From contig NZ_JAATJG010000005.1 of assembly GCF_011927765.1 (NCBI RefSeq), forward strand, positions 62,001 through 126,000: DNA of 64,000 nucleotides, written 5' to 3'. Source of the DNA: Wenyingzhuangia aestuarii (GTDB lineage: Bacteria; Bacteroidota; Bacteroidia; Flavobacteriales; Flavobacteriaceae). The notes below the pieces were generated by a model. It did no database searches. It saw only the letters and a program-made list of their open reading frames with translations, and was not told the origin of the DNA. Below, piece by piece: positions 17,632 to 28,000 of the stretch. The translations under genes were made by a program, and so were the position numbers. Within the stretch, counting starts at the first letter, position 1; each line of letters opens with the position of its first letter.

Positions 17632-18650
17632 ACTTTAAAAAATCTAATCACTAGCTTTATAAACCACCCTTTTTTAAACTTAAATTTTCTATAAACATCA
17701 TAAGTTCCATGCTGTTTTTTGATTAAAAAAGACTGCGAAAATTCTTTTTCATTTAAATCTGTCGTTTTAAGACCATACCTAATATCGTTAACAACTAACT
17801 GGTTATTTATAAGTGAAAAAGAATACCAGTGATTTAATATGTTTTTTAACTTACTTACAACAACCAATAGTTCTGCATCGTTATAATCAACTAAATCTTC
17901 GTTTACTTTTATGTGAACAAACTTAATTTCTTTTGTTTTTTGAAAAATAGAATAATAACCTATTAAATAACTACCATCCTTAGCTCTTACGTTTACAGTC
18001 CACAAGATAGCATTTCCAAATGTGGGCTTAATTTCAGTTTCATAAGACAATACTCCTTGGACTTCCAAGGCTTTAGCAAACACTTTTTGTATATAAAAGC
18101 TTAAGCAATACGTTAATAATAAATAGGTAAAAGCTATACATATAGGTACATAAACCAAATACGGATTAGCTATTTTAAAAAGAAAAAATAGCTGAATGAT
18201 CATTGTCAAACTAAAAAAGAAATCAATAATTGAAATACTTTTAGTTGCTACAACTTTCTTAAAAGGATAAAATAAATAAACTCCCCATGAAGTAAATAAA
18301 TCTAAAACCAAGTGTGAAAACAGAATAATAAAAAAACCAAGACTGCAAAACCAAAAATTATTGGATCCTATAAAGTGAAACTTAAATAAAATGAAAGAAA
18401 ACAATATGGATAAAGGTATATGAACTAGTATAGAATGTGTCCATTTTCTATGGTTTTCTAGGTAATAAAGGTTTGATTTAAGTTTTTTATTTAAAAAGTC
18501 AATATCTGGCAAAAAACCTACAAAAGCACCTATAGCAAAAGCTATTAAAGTAGCCGTTAGATCATTCCACGAATTGTTTCTTACTAAAGTTTCTTTAAAC
18601 AAAACAACTCCTAAGGTAGCTCCAACGGAAACATGAGAATCAATAAACAT
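17628..18650 (-). CDS. YdjM/DUF457-like membrane-bound metal-dependent hydrolase
   Basis: The N-terminal 200 residues carry the YdjM family signature: SHVSVGA with His6, LPDIDF (Asp49, Asp51), NHRKWTHS (His67, His72) and SHLVLDLFTSWG followed by YPFKK, set among five or so membrane helices. In this family the His/Asp residues are thought to bind metal in the inner membrane; the substrate is not established. The last 140 residues form a soluble, beta-rich domain that I do not recognise. It is convergent with the papain-like gene (4-bp overlap) and divergent from the response regulator gene. Confidence 0.75.
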   Translation of the reverse strand: MFIDSHVSVGATLGVVLFKETLVRNNSWNDLTATLIAFAIGAFVGFLPDIDFLNKKLKSNLYYLENHRKWTHSILVHIPLSILFSFILFKFHFIGSNNFWFCSLGFFIILFSHLVLDLFTSWGVYLFYPFKKVVATKSISIIDFFFSLTMIIQLFFLFKIANPYLVYVPICIAFTYLLLTYCLSFYIQKVFAKALEVQGVLSYETEIKPTFGNAILWTVNVRAKDGSYLIGYYSIFQKTKEIKFVHIKVNEDLVDYNDAELLVVVSKLKNILNHWYSFSLINNQLVVNDIRYGLKTTDLNEKEFSQSFLIKKQHGTYDVYRKFKFKKGWFIKLVIRFFKV

Positions 18651-18713
18651 CTTTACTTTTTAAATTAATAAACATATAATACTTTAGTACTATACACAAT
18701 TCAAATATTCTCA

Positions 18714-18721
18714 TATTTTTG
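18714..18721 (+). promoter_or_regulatory. -7 promoter box TATTTTTG of the response regulator gene
   Basis: An exact TAnnTTTG box ends five bases before ATG 18727. It shows that an upstream GTG at 18721 lies inside the promoter and cannot be the start, and suggests a leaderless or nearly leaderless mRNA. I see no clear -33 TTTG at the usual distance. Confidence 0.5.
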
Positions 18722-18726
18722 TGTGT

Positions 18727-19338
18727 ATGAGCGAATTAACGAAAAAATATAGAATAATTTTAGCAGATGACAATCGTTTTTTTTCTGATGCCTTAAAAAG
18801 CTATTTAGAAAACAACGAATGTTTTAAGATTGTGGCTATTTGCAACACGATAAAAAGCACTATTATTAATACAAATAACGTTGATTTTGATCTGCTGATC
18901 CTAGATTTAAGTTTTAAAGGGATTAATTCTATAAACTATTTAAAGGACATTAGACCTGACCATAAAATATTTAAAATCATTTGTTTAAGTAGTTTTGACA
19001 ATGCCATTCTACAACAAGAAATTATTGATTTAGGTGTAGACTATATGGCTAGTAAAAACGACTCCATTGAAACGTTTCCTTTACTCATAAAAAATGTAAT
19101 GGAAAGTAATATTGATGCTATATGCAATCAAAAAAAACAAGCAACTCTGTCTGAAAGACAAATTGAAATCATCAAAGCTTGTTATGAATATTCTACTGAA
19201 AAAGACATCGCAGATTCACTTAACATCAGTATCAATACCTTAAAATCTCACAAACAAAATATCTTTTCTATTCTAAACGTAAAAAACAATATAGAACTTA
19301 TCAAATTTGCAATTAAAGAAGGATTATTAATTACCTAA
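18727..19338 (+). CDS. NarL/LuxR-type response regulator
   Basis: The 203-residue protein has an N-terminal receiver domain (about 7-125) with the acidic pair at 14-15 (LADDNRF), the phospho-acceptor Asp60 in LLILDLSF, Ser at LSSFDN and Lys at ASKND, and a C-terminal LuxR-type helix-turn-helix (about 140-200: LSERQIEIIKACYEY ... ISINTLKSHKQNIFSIL). It is an orphan in its immediate vicinity; the HisKA_3-type kinase at 12150 is a plausible partner because the family pairing fits and no other receiver is present in the window. A bidirectional terminator follows. Confidence 0.9.
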   Translation: MSELTKKYRIILADDNRFFSDALKSYLENNECFKIVAICNTIKSTIINTNNVDFDLLILDLSFKGINSINYLKDIRPDHKIFKIICLSSFDNAILQQEIIDLGVDYMASKNDSIETFPLLIKNVMESNIDAICNQKKQATLSERQIEIIKACYEYSTEKDIADSLNISINTLKSHKQNIFSILNVKNNIELIKFAIKEGLLIT

Positions 19339-19390
19339 ATAATGAATATAAATTCATTATTTCCCCGTTAAAATATTTTATATATAAACA

Positions 19391-19419
19391 AAAAAACGAT
19401 GTTTAAAACATCGTTTTTT
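19391..19419. terminator. Bidirectional terminator
   Basis: Arms of about 13 bases centred on cgatgtt/aacatcg are flanked by an A-run on the left and a T-run on the right. It lies between the convergent response regulator and GDPD genes and can stop both. Confidence 0.8.
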
Positions 19420-19450
19420 TTGTAACACTATTATAGTCAACTAACCGTTT

Positions 19451-20251
19451 CTATAATGAATTCTTTTTCAACATCTCCAAGAGAAGTTCTGGTTCATTAG
19501 TTGTCATAAAATCTATATTTTGATGAAGTAAAACGTCCATCTCTTCCTTTTTATTCACCGTCCAAGAGTTTACAGACATTCCTAAATCTTGAGCTTCTTG
19601 AATCCAAGTAGGGTGTTTTTTATACACTTTGTAATTGTAATTAATACCTGTGTATCCTACTGCTAGAGCTTCTTTAGGAGTTTTATCACCATTTAAGTAC
19701 GCAACCTCAGCAGAAGAATCCAATTGATGTACCAATTTTCCTGCATCAAAATCAAAACAAATATAAGCAACCATAGATTTTCCTTGTAAGCTATCAACCA
19801 TTGCTACTGCCATTTGAGTTAACAATAAAGTACGCTCTTTTCCTGATGGAGCTGATTTTATTTCTAAAATTAATTTAGTGTCGGTCTGTTTTAAACCTTC
19901 TTTTAAATACGCTTCTAAAGTAGGAATCTGTTCTCCGTTAGCCAATGTTTTAGTTAACAATTGCTCATAAGTACTATGTTCTATTTCCATTCCCATAAAA
20001 TCAGCATCATGATTTACCACAGGAATACTGTCTTTGGTTAAATTTACATCAAACTCAGCTCCATAACATTTTAATGCTATTGCTTTTTGAAGTGATGCTA
20101 TGGAATTCTCTGGTAAATTTTCTTGTTTCCAAGCTCCTCTATGTGCAATAACTTTTGTGTGACTCATTTTATTACAAGCAACCATTATCAGTAATAAAAA
20201 TAAGGTACAAAACCTATTTGTACTAATTTTATCAAATACTATTTTTATCAT
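19451..20251 (-). CDS. Secreted glycerophosphodiester phosphodiesterase, lipoprotein
   Basis: GDPD enzymes split glycerophosphodiesters into an alcohol and glycerol-3-phosphate. The 266-residue protein shows the family core: His37-Arg38 in VIAHRGA, Glu48-Asn49 in PENS, Glu66 and Asp68 in GAEFDVN, His81-Asp82 in VNHDADF, then LILEIK and the late NSWTVN strand. An N-terminal hydrophobic segment ends in VAC (Cys26), a lipobox, so it is an envelope lipoprotein. It is the last gene of the SusCD operon, four bases after the metallophosphatase stop. It probably finishes degradation of a phosphodiester brought in or cut by its neighbours. Confidence 0.88.
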   Translation of the reverse strand: MIKIVFDKISTNRFCTLFLLLIMVACNKMSHTKVIAHRGAWKQENLPENSIASLQKAIALKCYGAEFDVNLTKDSIPVVNHDADFMGMEIEHSTYEQLLTKTLANGEQIPTLEAYLKEGLKQTDTKLILEIKSAPSGKERTLLLTQMAVAMVDSLQGKSMVAYICFDFDAGKLVHQLDSSAEVAYLNGDKTPKEALAVGYTGINYNYKVYKKHPTWIQEAQDLGMSVNSWTVNKKEEMDVLLHQNIDFMTTNEPELLLEMLKKNSL

Positions 20252-20255
20252 TTTC

Positions 20256-22235
20256 TTATCTCATTTTTAAGGCAAACGCTTTAGGACGAACCATAGTTTC
20301 TTGATATACATTGCCAAACCTATCTGTCACTTTAATTTCTAAGGTAGTGTCTGCTGCAGAAGCTTCTACCTTAAACAAATGTGAGGTTTCATTAGTTGTA
20401 AAGGCCGAAGTTGGTGTAGCTCCGTTGTTTAACCTAAAAGCTTCATAGGAAACAATATGTAAAGGGTCTTTTGCCTGAATTCTTTTTACAGTTAACGGTT
20501 TACCTTGCTCAGTAACTTCAATGTTCCAGTTCTTTTCATAACCCCAAATATTAATCAATACCTGATTATTTATATTTTTTTGAGCATAACTACCCGCATA
20601 TGTTGCCATTAACGACTCGCTTACATTTGGAGCAAAAGTAGCCGCAGTAATTTCAACTGAATTTAAATCGTAAGTACGGAATTGATAGTTTTCTTCATAG
20701 CCAATACTTTTGTATTTCCATTGCAACTCTCTATTATTTATATTCCAAACTCCATACCCTCCTGGACTCCCATCTTTACATAGATGATTGTCTGCATAAT
20801 TATTTTTACCTGTCCACCACCAAGTAGCACATATAGCTCCTGTATTGTGTTCCATAATATTTACTTGTTCTTCAACCGTATAATTTTCATGTAAATGTCC
20901 AGACAACACATGTACTTCTGTAAAAGGAGCTAACAAATCTATTAAGGCATCTCCATTGTGTAAATAAACTTCATTTAGCTGATTTCCTTCTGAATCTAGT
21001 GTAGGTCTCTTATACAAGGGGGTATGCATGGCCAAAATAATTGGGGTAGATTTATCGGTAACACTTGCTAAATCTTTTGCCAACCATTGTAGTTGTGTTG
21101 TATTGATGTTATAATTGTAATTACGACTTCCTACAGTTCCTATAGAACCTCCTGTATTGATATACTCTACATCATCTAAGACTACATAGTGAATAGCTCC
21201 TAAGTTAAAGGAGTAATAAGTAGGTCCTAAAATGTTTCTATAGGCATGTTCTGCCTCCCAATCATTAGCGTAATAAGGATCGTAATCATGATTTCCTATC
21301 AAATTAAACACAGAACAGTTTAACTGATTCATGTACGATACATATTCATTTAAACCAAAGTTATTTTTATACCAATACAAATCCCAAGTCATGTCTCCCA
21401 AAGTTAAAGCATATACTTTGGTACCTTCTGCCTTGTATTTGTCAATAGTTGCATTTACATCGGGCAACACTTTACTCGTAAATTGGTCTATATCGTTATT
21501 TCTGTTAGCTAAATGCCAATCTGCCATGGGAATAACTACGTGTTTTTGATTGTCCACTTTTATTAATGAAAAATCTTTTTGCTCTACTACAGTTGTATTA
21601 CTGCTCAATCGTTTAAAAAATTGTGGAGCATTTCCTACAGTGGCTACTTCATAATTTCCAGGAATAGAAATAAAAACAAATCCTGTTTTTTTAAGAGAGG
21701 GTAAGTAATATACCCCCTCATTATTTGTAACTGTTACTTCGTGACCATCGGACACGGTGACTCCTGAAACTCCAACTCCATCGGCATATACCAAACCTTT
21801 TACAGTCATTCCTTCAACATCTGGAATACTTACATTGGCTACCACATTAAGCAACAAACTTCCTAATGCCAATTGTTCGGCATTTCTTTCTACCAATATT
21901 TGATAGGTTCCTGTACTAAAATCATCTGGCAAATTAAAACTTGCGGTATTGTGACTTACAGTAGTTACCTCACAACGATAACGAATGTCTGGATTAGAAG
22001 AAGAAATCAACAATACATCATCTCCTTCCAAAAAACCTTTTCCTGTTAAAGACACCGTTCCTCCTGTGACTACCTCTATACTTGAAGGGATGGAAACTCC
22101 AGTAATCTTAAAAGAATTCTCTTCTATATTGTCTATGTTGTTTTGACAACTTGCAAAACCTAGTCCTATTCCACTTAAACTTGCAACAGTGGTTAACCCA
22201 CCTATTTTTATAAACTTTCTTCTTGTTTGTTTCAT
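20256..22235 (-). CDS. Tat-exported calcineurin-like metallophosphoesterase
   Basis: The N-terminus carries a Tat motif (TRRKFIK) and a Cys at residue 30, so it is probably a Tat-exported lipoprotein. Residues 42-135 are an IPT/TIG-like beta-sandwich, 140-220 a calcineurin N-terminal-like domain (GVSGVTVSDGHEVTVTNNEG), 230-500 the metallophosphoesterase core with Asp239/His241 (MADWHLAN), Asp281 (TLGDMTWD), GNHDYD (314-319), MHTPLYK and SGHLHENY, and the remainder a C-terminal accessory domain. Such enzymes hydrolyse phosphomono- or diesters with two metals. It sits between the BACON lipoprotein and the GDPD gene in the SusCD operon; the substrate is unknown. Confidence 0.88.
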   Translation of the reverse strand: MKQTRRKFIKIGGLTTVASLSGIGLGFASCQNNIDNIEENSFKITGVSIPSSIEVVTGGTVSLTGKGFLEGDDVLLISSSNPDIRYRCEVTTVSHNTASFNLPDDFSTGTYQILVERNAEQLALGSLLLNVVANVSIPDVEGMTVKGLVYADGVGVSGVTVSDGHEVTVTNNEGVYYLPSLKKTGFVFISIPGNYEVATVGNAPQFFKRLSSNTTVVEQKDFSLIKVDNQKHVVIPMADWHLANRNNDIDQFTSKVLPDVNATIDKYKAEGTKVYALTLGDMTWDLYWYKNNFGLNEYVSYMNQLNCSVFNLIGNHDYDPYYANDWEAEHAYRNILGPTYYSFNLGAIHYVVLDDVEYINTGGSIGTVGSRNYNYNINTTQLQWLAKDLASVTDKSTPIILAMHTPLYKRPTLDSEGNQLNEVYLHNGDALIDLLAPFTEVHVLSGHLHENYTVEEQVNIMEHNTGAICATWWWTGKNNYADNHLCKDGSPGGYGVWNINNRELQWKYKSIGYEENYQFRTYDLNSVEITAATFAPNVSESLMATYAGSYAQKNINNQVLINIWGYEKNWNIEVTEQGKPLTVKRIQAKDPLHIVSYEAFRLNNGATPTSAFTTNETSHLFKVEASAADTTLEIKVTDRFGNVYQETMVRPKAFALKMR

Positions 22236-22250
22236 TTTAATTTAGTGGTT

Positions 22251-23462
22251 TTACTCAACAATTGTCACTTTAATATCATCTATAAAAATTCTATTCTTTC
22301 CTTTTCCAACTCCTTTTAAAAGATAATCTCCTCCTAAGAATTTTAATTGTGTTTCCGAAGTTGCTCCTGTAATGGTAAACTCATACTGAGACCTTTCTTC
22401 TTCCCAAATTAAAGTACAATCAGGGTCTGTAGCGTAGTCTGGCCAATTGTCTACAGTTATAGAACTTACACTTGTTTCTCCATCACCAATTACACTTACT
22501 TTTAAAGTATGATCATCTTGTGTACCTCCTTTAGTTTTATAAGGCACTGCTTTAAAACTTACTTTTACGGTAGTAGCTTCTTCTAAACCGGTTAATCTTG
22601 GCGATATTAAATCTCCTCCATAACTTGTTCTTCCAAGTTTTACAAAACCAGGACGAGCATAAACTACTTGTTGATTGCTTGCGAATTCATTTTCTGTACT
22701 TGTCCACCCTTTTGCCAATTCATCTGCTGTCCACACATCATCCATCCTACCTTCTCCAGAATACGTGTAAAAAACAGGACTTCCATAGTTTAACCAATCA
22801 AAATTTTCTTCTAAAATAACATCTCCAGCAGACTGTGTAATTGTAATTTCTGTGTCTAAGGTAGGATGACCTTCTGCGCTAATTTTTACAGTAGCTACAC
22901 GCTCTTCTCCTCTGTTTTTTACGGCAATTAAATTCAATTCATTTTCAGTAAGTGTTACTTCTGACAACCAATCTCCATCTACCAAAGTGTATGTCCAATT
23001 TACATTGGCTTTTACCGGAATAGAAAAAGTAGTAGCTGCCGAAGGAACAGAAATGCCCTCTGCTGCATTTTCTACCACTATAAATGGAATGTTTGCAATT
23101 TGATCCACTCTAAACAATACAGGTTGCTCTTCTCCATTAACTACAAAAGCAAAATTTATAGTCCTAGCATCAAAGGTTAAATTTTCATCTACAATAAATT
23201 TAAAAATTCCATCATCCTCTCCTTCATTTGGAAAGGCTTGTGCCCAAGTAGCCTCATTTTGAGCTACAATTTTCCAGGGTCTGTTAGAGCGTACTACATA
23301 ACTTTGAGTAATCCCTTGGGTATCTGCAGAAATTCCTGTTGGTTGATCTTCTATAACAAAATAAGGATCTCCGGAAAACTCATTTTCATCATTGGTACAA
23401 GACGTTAATCCTGTAAGACAAATAACTAATAAGGTATAGAACAACCTTACAATTCTCTGCAT
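22251..23462 (-). CDS. BACON-domain surface lipoprotein
   Basis: I start at ATG 23462, since it gives a clean signal peptide ending in GLTSC; an ATG at 23486 adds eight residues. Two BACON-type beta domains follow (about 30-125 and 125-210; 'SNRPWKIVAQNEATW', 'ANVNWTYTLVDGDWL'), then a C-terminal jelly-roll-like region (about 215-400) with 'EENFDWL' and 'IFIDDIKVTIVE', typical of choice-of-anchor or carbohydrate-binding-like modules. BACON proteins in Sus-type loci are usually surface substrate-binding proteins. It lies between susD and the metallophosphoesterase gene. Confidence 0.75.
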   Translation of the reverse strand: MQRIVRLFYTLLVICLTGLTSCTNDENEFSGDPYFVIEDQPTGISADTQGITQSYVVRSNRPWKIVAQNEATWAQAFPNEGEDDGIFKFIVDENLTFDARTINFAFVVNGEEQPVLFRVDQIANIPFIVVENAAEGISVPSAATTFSIPVKANVNWTYTLVDGDWLSEVTLTENELNLIAVKNRGEERVATVKISAEGHPTLDTEITITQSAGDVILEENFDWLNYGSPVFYTYSGEGRMDDVWTADELAKGWTSTENEFASNQQVVYARPGFVKLGRTSYGGDLISPRLTGLEEATTVKVSFKAVPYKTKGGTQDDHTLKVSVIGDGETSVSSITVDNWPDYATDPDCTLIWEEERSQYEFTITGATSETQLKFLGGDYLLKGVGKGKNRIFIDDIKVTIVE

Positions 23463-23506
23463 TGTAAATACATTATTGGTATACATATTTTTTATTTTTC
23501 TGATTC

Positions 23507-25075
23507 TTAATTTTCTTGTATAGCTTGTTTACTCCACCATATTGGGGTTTTCATAGTATTCCCTCCCATATGACTAATAGCTGCTTCGGAGTTAACCGCA
23601 TTGGTGGCCAATGTAGTGGTAGGATAAGCAAACCTTGTTGGTAATGTATAATCATTAAACACTGTTCCATTTCCTATGGTTAATTCTGGATATCCGGTTC
23701 TTCTATATTCATGATAAGCTTCCATACCCACCCAGAATAGAGCCAAGTATTTTTGATTCCCAATCAATTCATCTTTATTGGTAGCCAAATCCCAAGAGGC
23801 CAATTCGGATGCTAATAAATTATCAATATCTTCATTGCTAACCACTACAGGAACTTCACTAAACTGACCTCTTTCTGCCCATTTTTCTACAGAAGCTCTA
23901 ATAGCAGTTTCATAATATGTTTTTGCAACAGCTTCTCCTCCAGGAATCCATCCTTTTAAAGCAGCTTCGGCCAAAATAAACTGTACTTCTGCATAATCCA
24001 TAAAAGTACCAGGAGCTTCTGCTCTTGCTAACACAGCCGCATTTAACCAAGCACTTCCTCTATCGGCATCATTCTGATCTTGTTCTGAAACTCCTGAAAT
24101 GGTTCCTTTCCAAACATTGTCTGGATTTACACTAACATTCGGATTTTTCTTTCCTATGATTGGCAAACGAGGATCTACAAAAGTTTCATTTCCATTAATA
24201 TCTGTCACTACAGTCATTTTAATAAGCTGTTCTGTTAACTTTCTTCCAGAACTCGTAAAACTTCCTTCGTTATAATCTGAAAATTGACTTCTGTAAGGGT
24301 CTATTCCAGAAAACACTACAGTTGCATTGTCATTATTAGAACTAAATATTGGGTAGCTAGTTGGATTGTTTAATACTTCTAATATTTTAGTAGCGACATT
24401 CATTTCTGCACGTCCACTAACTCTCATTAGCAAACGTAAATACAAGGAGTTGTTAAACTTTTGCCATTGTTCCATAGACCCGTTATACATACCATCCAAA
24501 GAAGGTTTTACAAATACAGGAGCTTCAGCGTAAATATTGTTAGCTGCTTTTAAATCTTCAAACATCTGTTCGTAGACTTCTTGTTGAGTATCAAAAACGG
24601 GTTTGGTAGTTCCATTGGCTTTTCTAGCTGTAAAAGCTTCGGAATAAGGAACATCTCCAAACATATCTGTTAGATTAGACATATACAATACTTTTAATGT
24701 AAGTGCTATGGCTTCTAAAGATCTATCACCTTGTTCTATACTTAAATCATACATATGTGTTACATTATTCCCGTAACGAGCATAAGCATTCCATACACTT
24801 TGCCAATTGGCATCACTTATAAAATAACGGTGCTCTTGTCTTGTAGTTCCTCCTGTAAAAGCAGTAAACTGTATCAACTCATTGTTCCAATACCAAGTAT
24901 AATTTTGCCAAAATTTAGCTCCGTTATACAATAAAGGTTCAAACATACCAGTAGCTTGTATTTGCCCTACATTAGTAGTGTTCGGATTGGTATTTATCTC
25001 TTCAAAATCTGAAGTACATGCATTGTTTATCAATGCAAATACTATTGTAGCTATAATAATTTTTAACTTGTTCAT
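23507..25075 (-). CDS. SusD/RagB-like outer-membrane nutrient-binding lipoprotein
   Basis: This 522-residue lipoprotein (lipobox ending NNAC at residue 20) has the SusD-like helical fold of the second SusD subfamily: 'DFEEINTNPN' at the N-terminus, 'YMSNLTDMFGDVPYSEAF', 'NSLYLRLLMRVSG', 'FILAEAALKGW' and 'LALFWVGMEAYHEYRRTG'. SusD proteins sit on the SusC barrel and close over the ligand at the cell surface. It begins 11 bp after the susC stop. The downstream phosphoesterases suggest a phosphorylated ligand rather than a plain glycan. Confidence 0.93.
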   Translation of the reverse strand: MNKLKIIIATIVFALINNACTSDFEEINTNPNTTNVGQIQATGMFEPLLYNGAKFWQNYTWYWNNELIQFTAFTGGTTRQEHRYFISDANWQSVWNAYARYGNNVTHMYDLSIEQGDRSLEAIALTLKVLYMSNLTDMFGDVPYSEAFTARKANGTTKPVFDTQQEVYEQMFEDLKAANNIYAEAPVFVKPSLDGMYNGSMEQWQKFNNSLYLRLLMRVSGRAEMNVATKILEVLNNPTSYPIFSSNNDNATVVFSGIDPYRSQFSDYNEGSFTSSGRKLTEQLIKMTVVTDINGNETFVDPRLPIIGKKNPNVSVNPDNVWKGTISGVSEQDQNDADRGSAWLNAAVLARAEAPGTFMDYAEVQFILAEAALKGWIPGGEAVAKTYYETAIRASVEKWAERGQFSEVPVVVSNEDIDNLLASELASWDLATNKDELIGNQKYLALFWVGMEAYHEYRRTGYPELTIGNGTVFNDYTLPTRFAYPTTTLATNAVNSEAAISHMGGNTMKTPIWWSKQAIQEN

Positions 25076-25086
25076 TTTCTATGGGT

Positions 25087-28000
25087 TTAAAATGAAAATT
25101 TAACATTGAAACCGTAAGACCTTGTCATAGGGAAAGACATGGTTTCTATTCCTTTGTAGATATTGGATCCGTTTAACATTCCTGTTTCTGGATCGTATTG
25201 AGGAAACTCTGTAATAGTAAACAAATTGGTGGCAAACACTCCTAAACTTACATCGTTTAAGTACTTTGTTTTCTCTAAAATTCGTTGTGGTAGTTTATAG
25301 TCTAACCTTAATTCTCTTAATTTTAAATAAGAATTGCTAAACGTATTGGTTTCTACATTGTTACGGTTCCATATATAAGAATTGTAATAAGTTTGAATAC
25401 TTTTAGTAATTGTAGTATTCTTTACATAAGATGTAGTTCCATCTGCATTAGCTACAGCATTTACTCCGTTGTGTACCAAACCATCATACCTTCCTTCTAA
25501 AGAGTTTTTCAACTTACCTTGATAAGACAATGCAAAGTTGGTTACAGAATAAGTATGTCCTCCTAACTGACCTGTAAAATTAGCACTTAAAGAAAAGTTT
25601 TTATACTTAAAACGTTGTACAATACCACCTCTCCAGTCCGGATTTACACTTCCTATTTTTCTATCGGGTGATTCATCTAGAATAGGATAACCATCTGCAT
25701 TTACTAAATGCATTCCTGAAGCATCTTGCTCTACTCCATTTTCGTCTACATACACAGCTCCTTCTGGGGCTCTTTGAAATCCACGTCCGTAGATAACATG
25801 CATTTCTTGACCTACATAAGAGTTTACATATACTCTACCTCCAATGGTCGTTCCCATATCTGTTTGTAAAGGTTCGTCAGAATCCCATCCTTCTTGTAAA
25901 CTCACTAACTTGTTTTTGTTTTTTGACCATGTAAGATCAAAAGACCATTCAAAATTTGGTGTTTTTACAGGTACTACATGAGCGGCAACTTCTATTCCTC
26001 GGTTGGTAATTTTACCTGCATTAATCTTTAACCCTGTGGCTCCAGTAATTTGATCAACTCCTACAGAAACAATTTGATTAGTGGTTGATGAGTGATACAA
26101 AGTAACATCCAAACCTAAACGGTTTTTAAAAAATCTTGTATCTAATCCTGCCTCCCAACTTTCTACATTTTCTGGTTTTATTAAAGGATCTGGAATAGTT
26201 CCTGGTAAGGTATATCCTCCAGAATAAGAAGAGGTTGAATAATATTGATCTAAGGAATATGGAGAAGTATCGTTCCCTACATTTGCCCAAGACATTCTTA
26301 ATTTTGTAAAATCTACCCAAGAAAGATTCTTTCTAAAATCGAAAATTTCATTGACCAAAATACTTGCTGCTACCGATGGGTAAAAGAATGACCAATTGTT
26401 TTTAGAAAGTGTACTAGACCAATCGTTACGCCCTGTAATATCTAAATAATACGTATCATCCCAACTTAAAGAAGCCAATCCGTACACACTATTCACTACT
26501 TTTTTAGTTCTATAATGATAAGGATCAGGAATAACTCCTGTTGGTAAATTGGTGGTGTGATAAATACCTTCTTCTCCTAACTGACCTAATGTAATTTTGC
26601 TATTATAATACTCATTAACTCTATTGTTGGCTCCTACCATAGCGGTAATTCCAAATTTACCTTGTATCAAATCGTTATTCGTATAGCGTAACATCATTTC
26701 GTTATTGTTTTCTATTACTCTAACGGTTTGTTCTCTATAAAACCCGTTTTGATAATCGGCAGTGTAAAAAGGTCTACGTTGTGTTCTAAATTCATCTGAC
26801 CAATCTAATCCTGAATTTATTTTAAATTCAAGCCCTTTCATGATATCGAAACTAAAACCAATATTTCCAAAAACTCTGTTCTTATCTTGTGTGTTTAATT
26901 CCTCATATAAAGATCTGTAAGGATTAAATCCATTAGCTGATGGAAATACCAAACCTTGACCGTTTTCTCCTTGGGCAGCCCAATTGGCATAGTTATATCT
27001 TCCGTTAAAATATTCTTCTTTCCAATCGTTAATACTATTGGTATTAAATCCCCAAGCCAACGCATACATGGGATTGTTCTCGTTATACCCTCCTCCAGGC
27101 ATATTTTCACTTTCTTTTCTAGTGTAATTAATCTTTGTATTTAATTTAATTCTATCTGTAACCGGAGTGTTTAAGGATAAAGAAATGGTTTTTCTATCAA
27201 AACCAGTGTTGGGTAAAATCCATTCGTTTTTAAAATCTGTAAAAGAGAAACGTGTAGAAGTTCCACGTCCGTTATTACCACTTACACTAATGGTATTACT
27301 TTTGGTAACTCCTGTTTCAAACAAACCTGTGTACCAATCATCTTTATAAGTAAAAGGGAGTTTTGTAAACTCTCCTGTATCCCAATTTTTGGAACCGTAC
27401 AAATAGCGAAGTTTATCTTCATCAAACTTTTCTCCAAAAGTATAACGAGAATAATGTCTAGATACAGCAGTTCCATCATTAGTCATATCAGGAGTTAATT
27501 CCCATAAAGAGAATTCACTCTGTCCCATGTCAGAACCATTCCCGTATTCTGTTTGAAAATCTGGGAAATATCCGGCTTTGTCAAAGGTGATAGAGGAATT
27601 TATAGTAACCCCAATCCCTTTAGTTTTTTTACCAGATTTGGTGGTTATTAAAATAGCTCCATTTGCGGCTCTAGATCCATACAATGCTGCTGCAGCTGGT
27701 CCTTTTAACACAGAAACAGATTCGATATCATCTGGATTTAAATCACTAATTCCGTTTCCGTAATCTATAGGAGCATCTCCTTGTGCATAATTACTAACAC
27801 TTCTTGTAGAGGTAATTCCAGAAGTAATAGGCACTCCATCTACTACAAATAGAGCTTCATTGCTTCCATAATTTAAAGATTGATCTCCACGTAAGGTAAC
27901 CCTTACAGATCCGCTTGGTCCTGTACCTGCCTGATCAAAAGTTAAACCTGCTACTTTACCAGACATTCCGTTAATCCAGTTTCCTGTTACTGTTTTGGTT

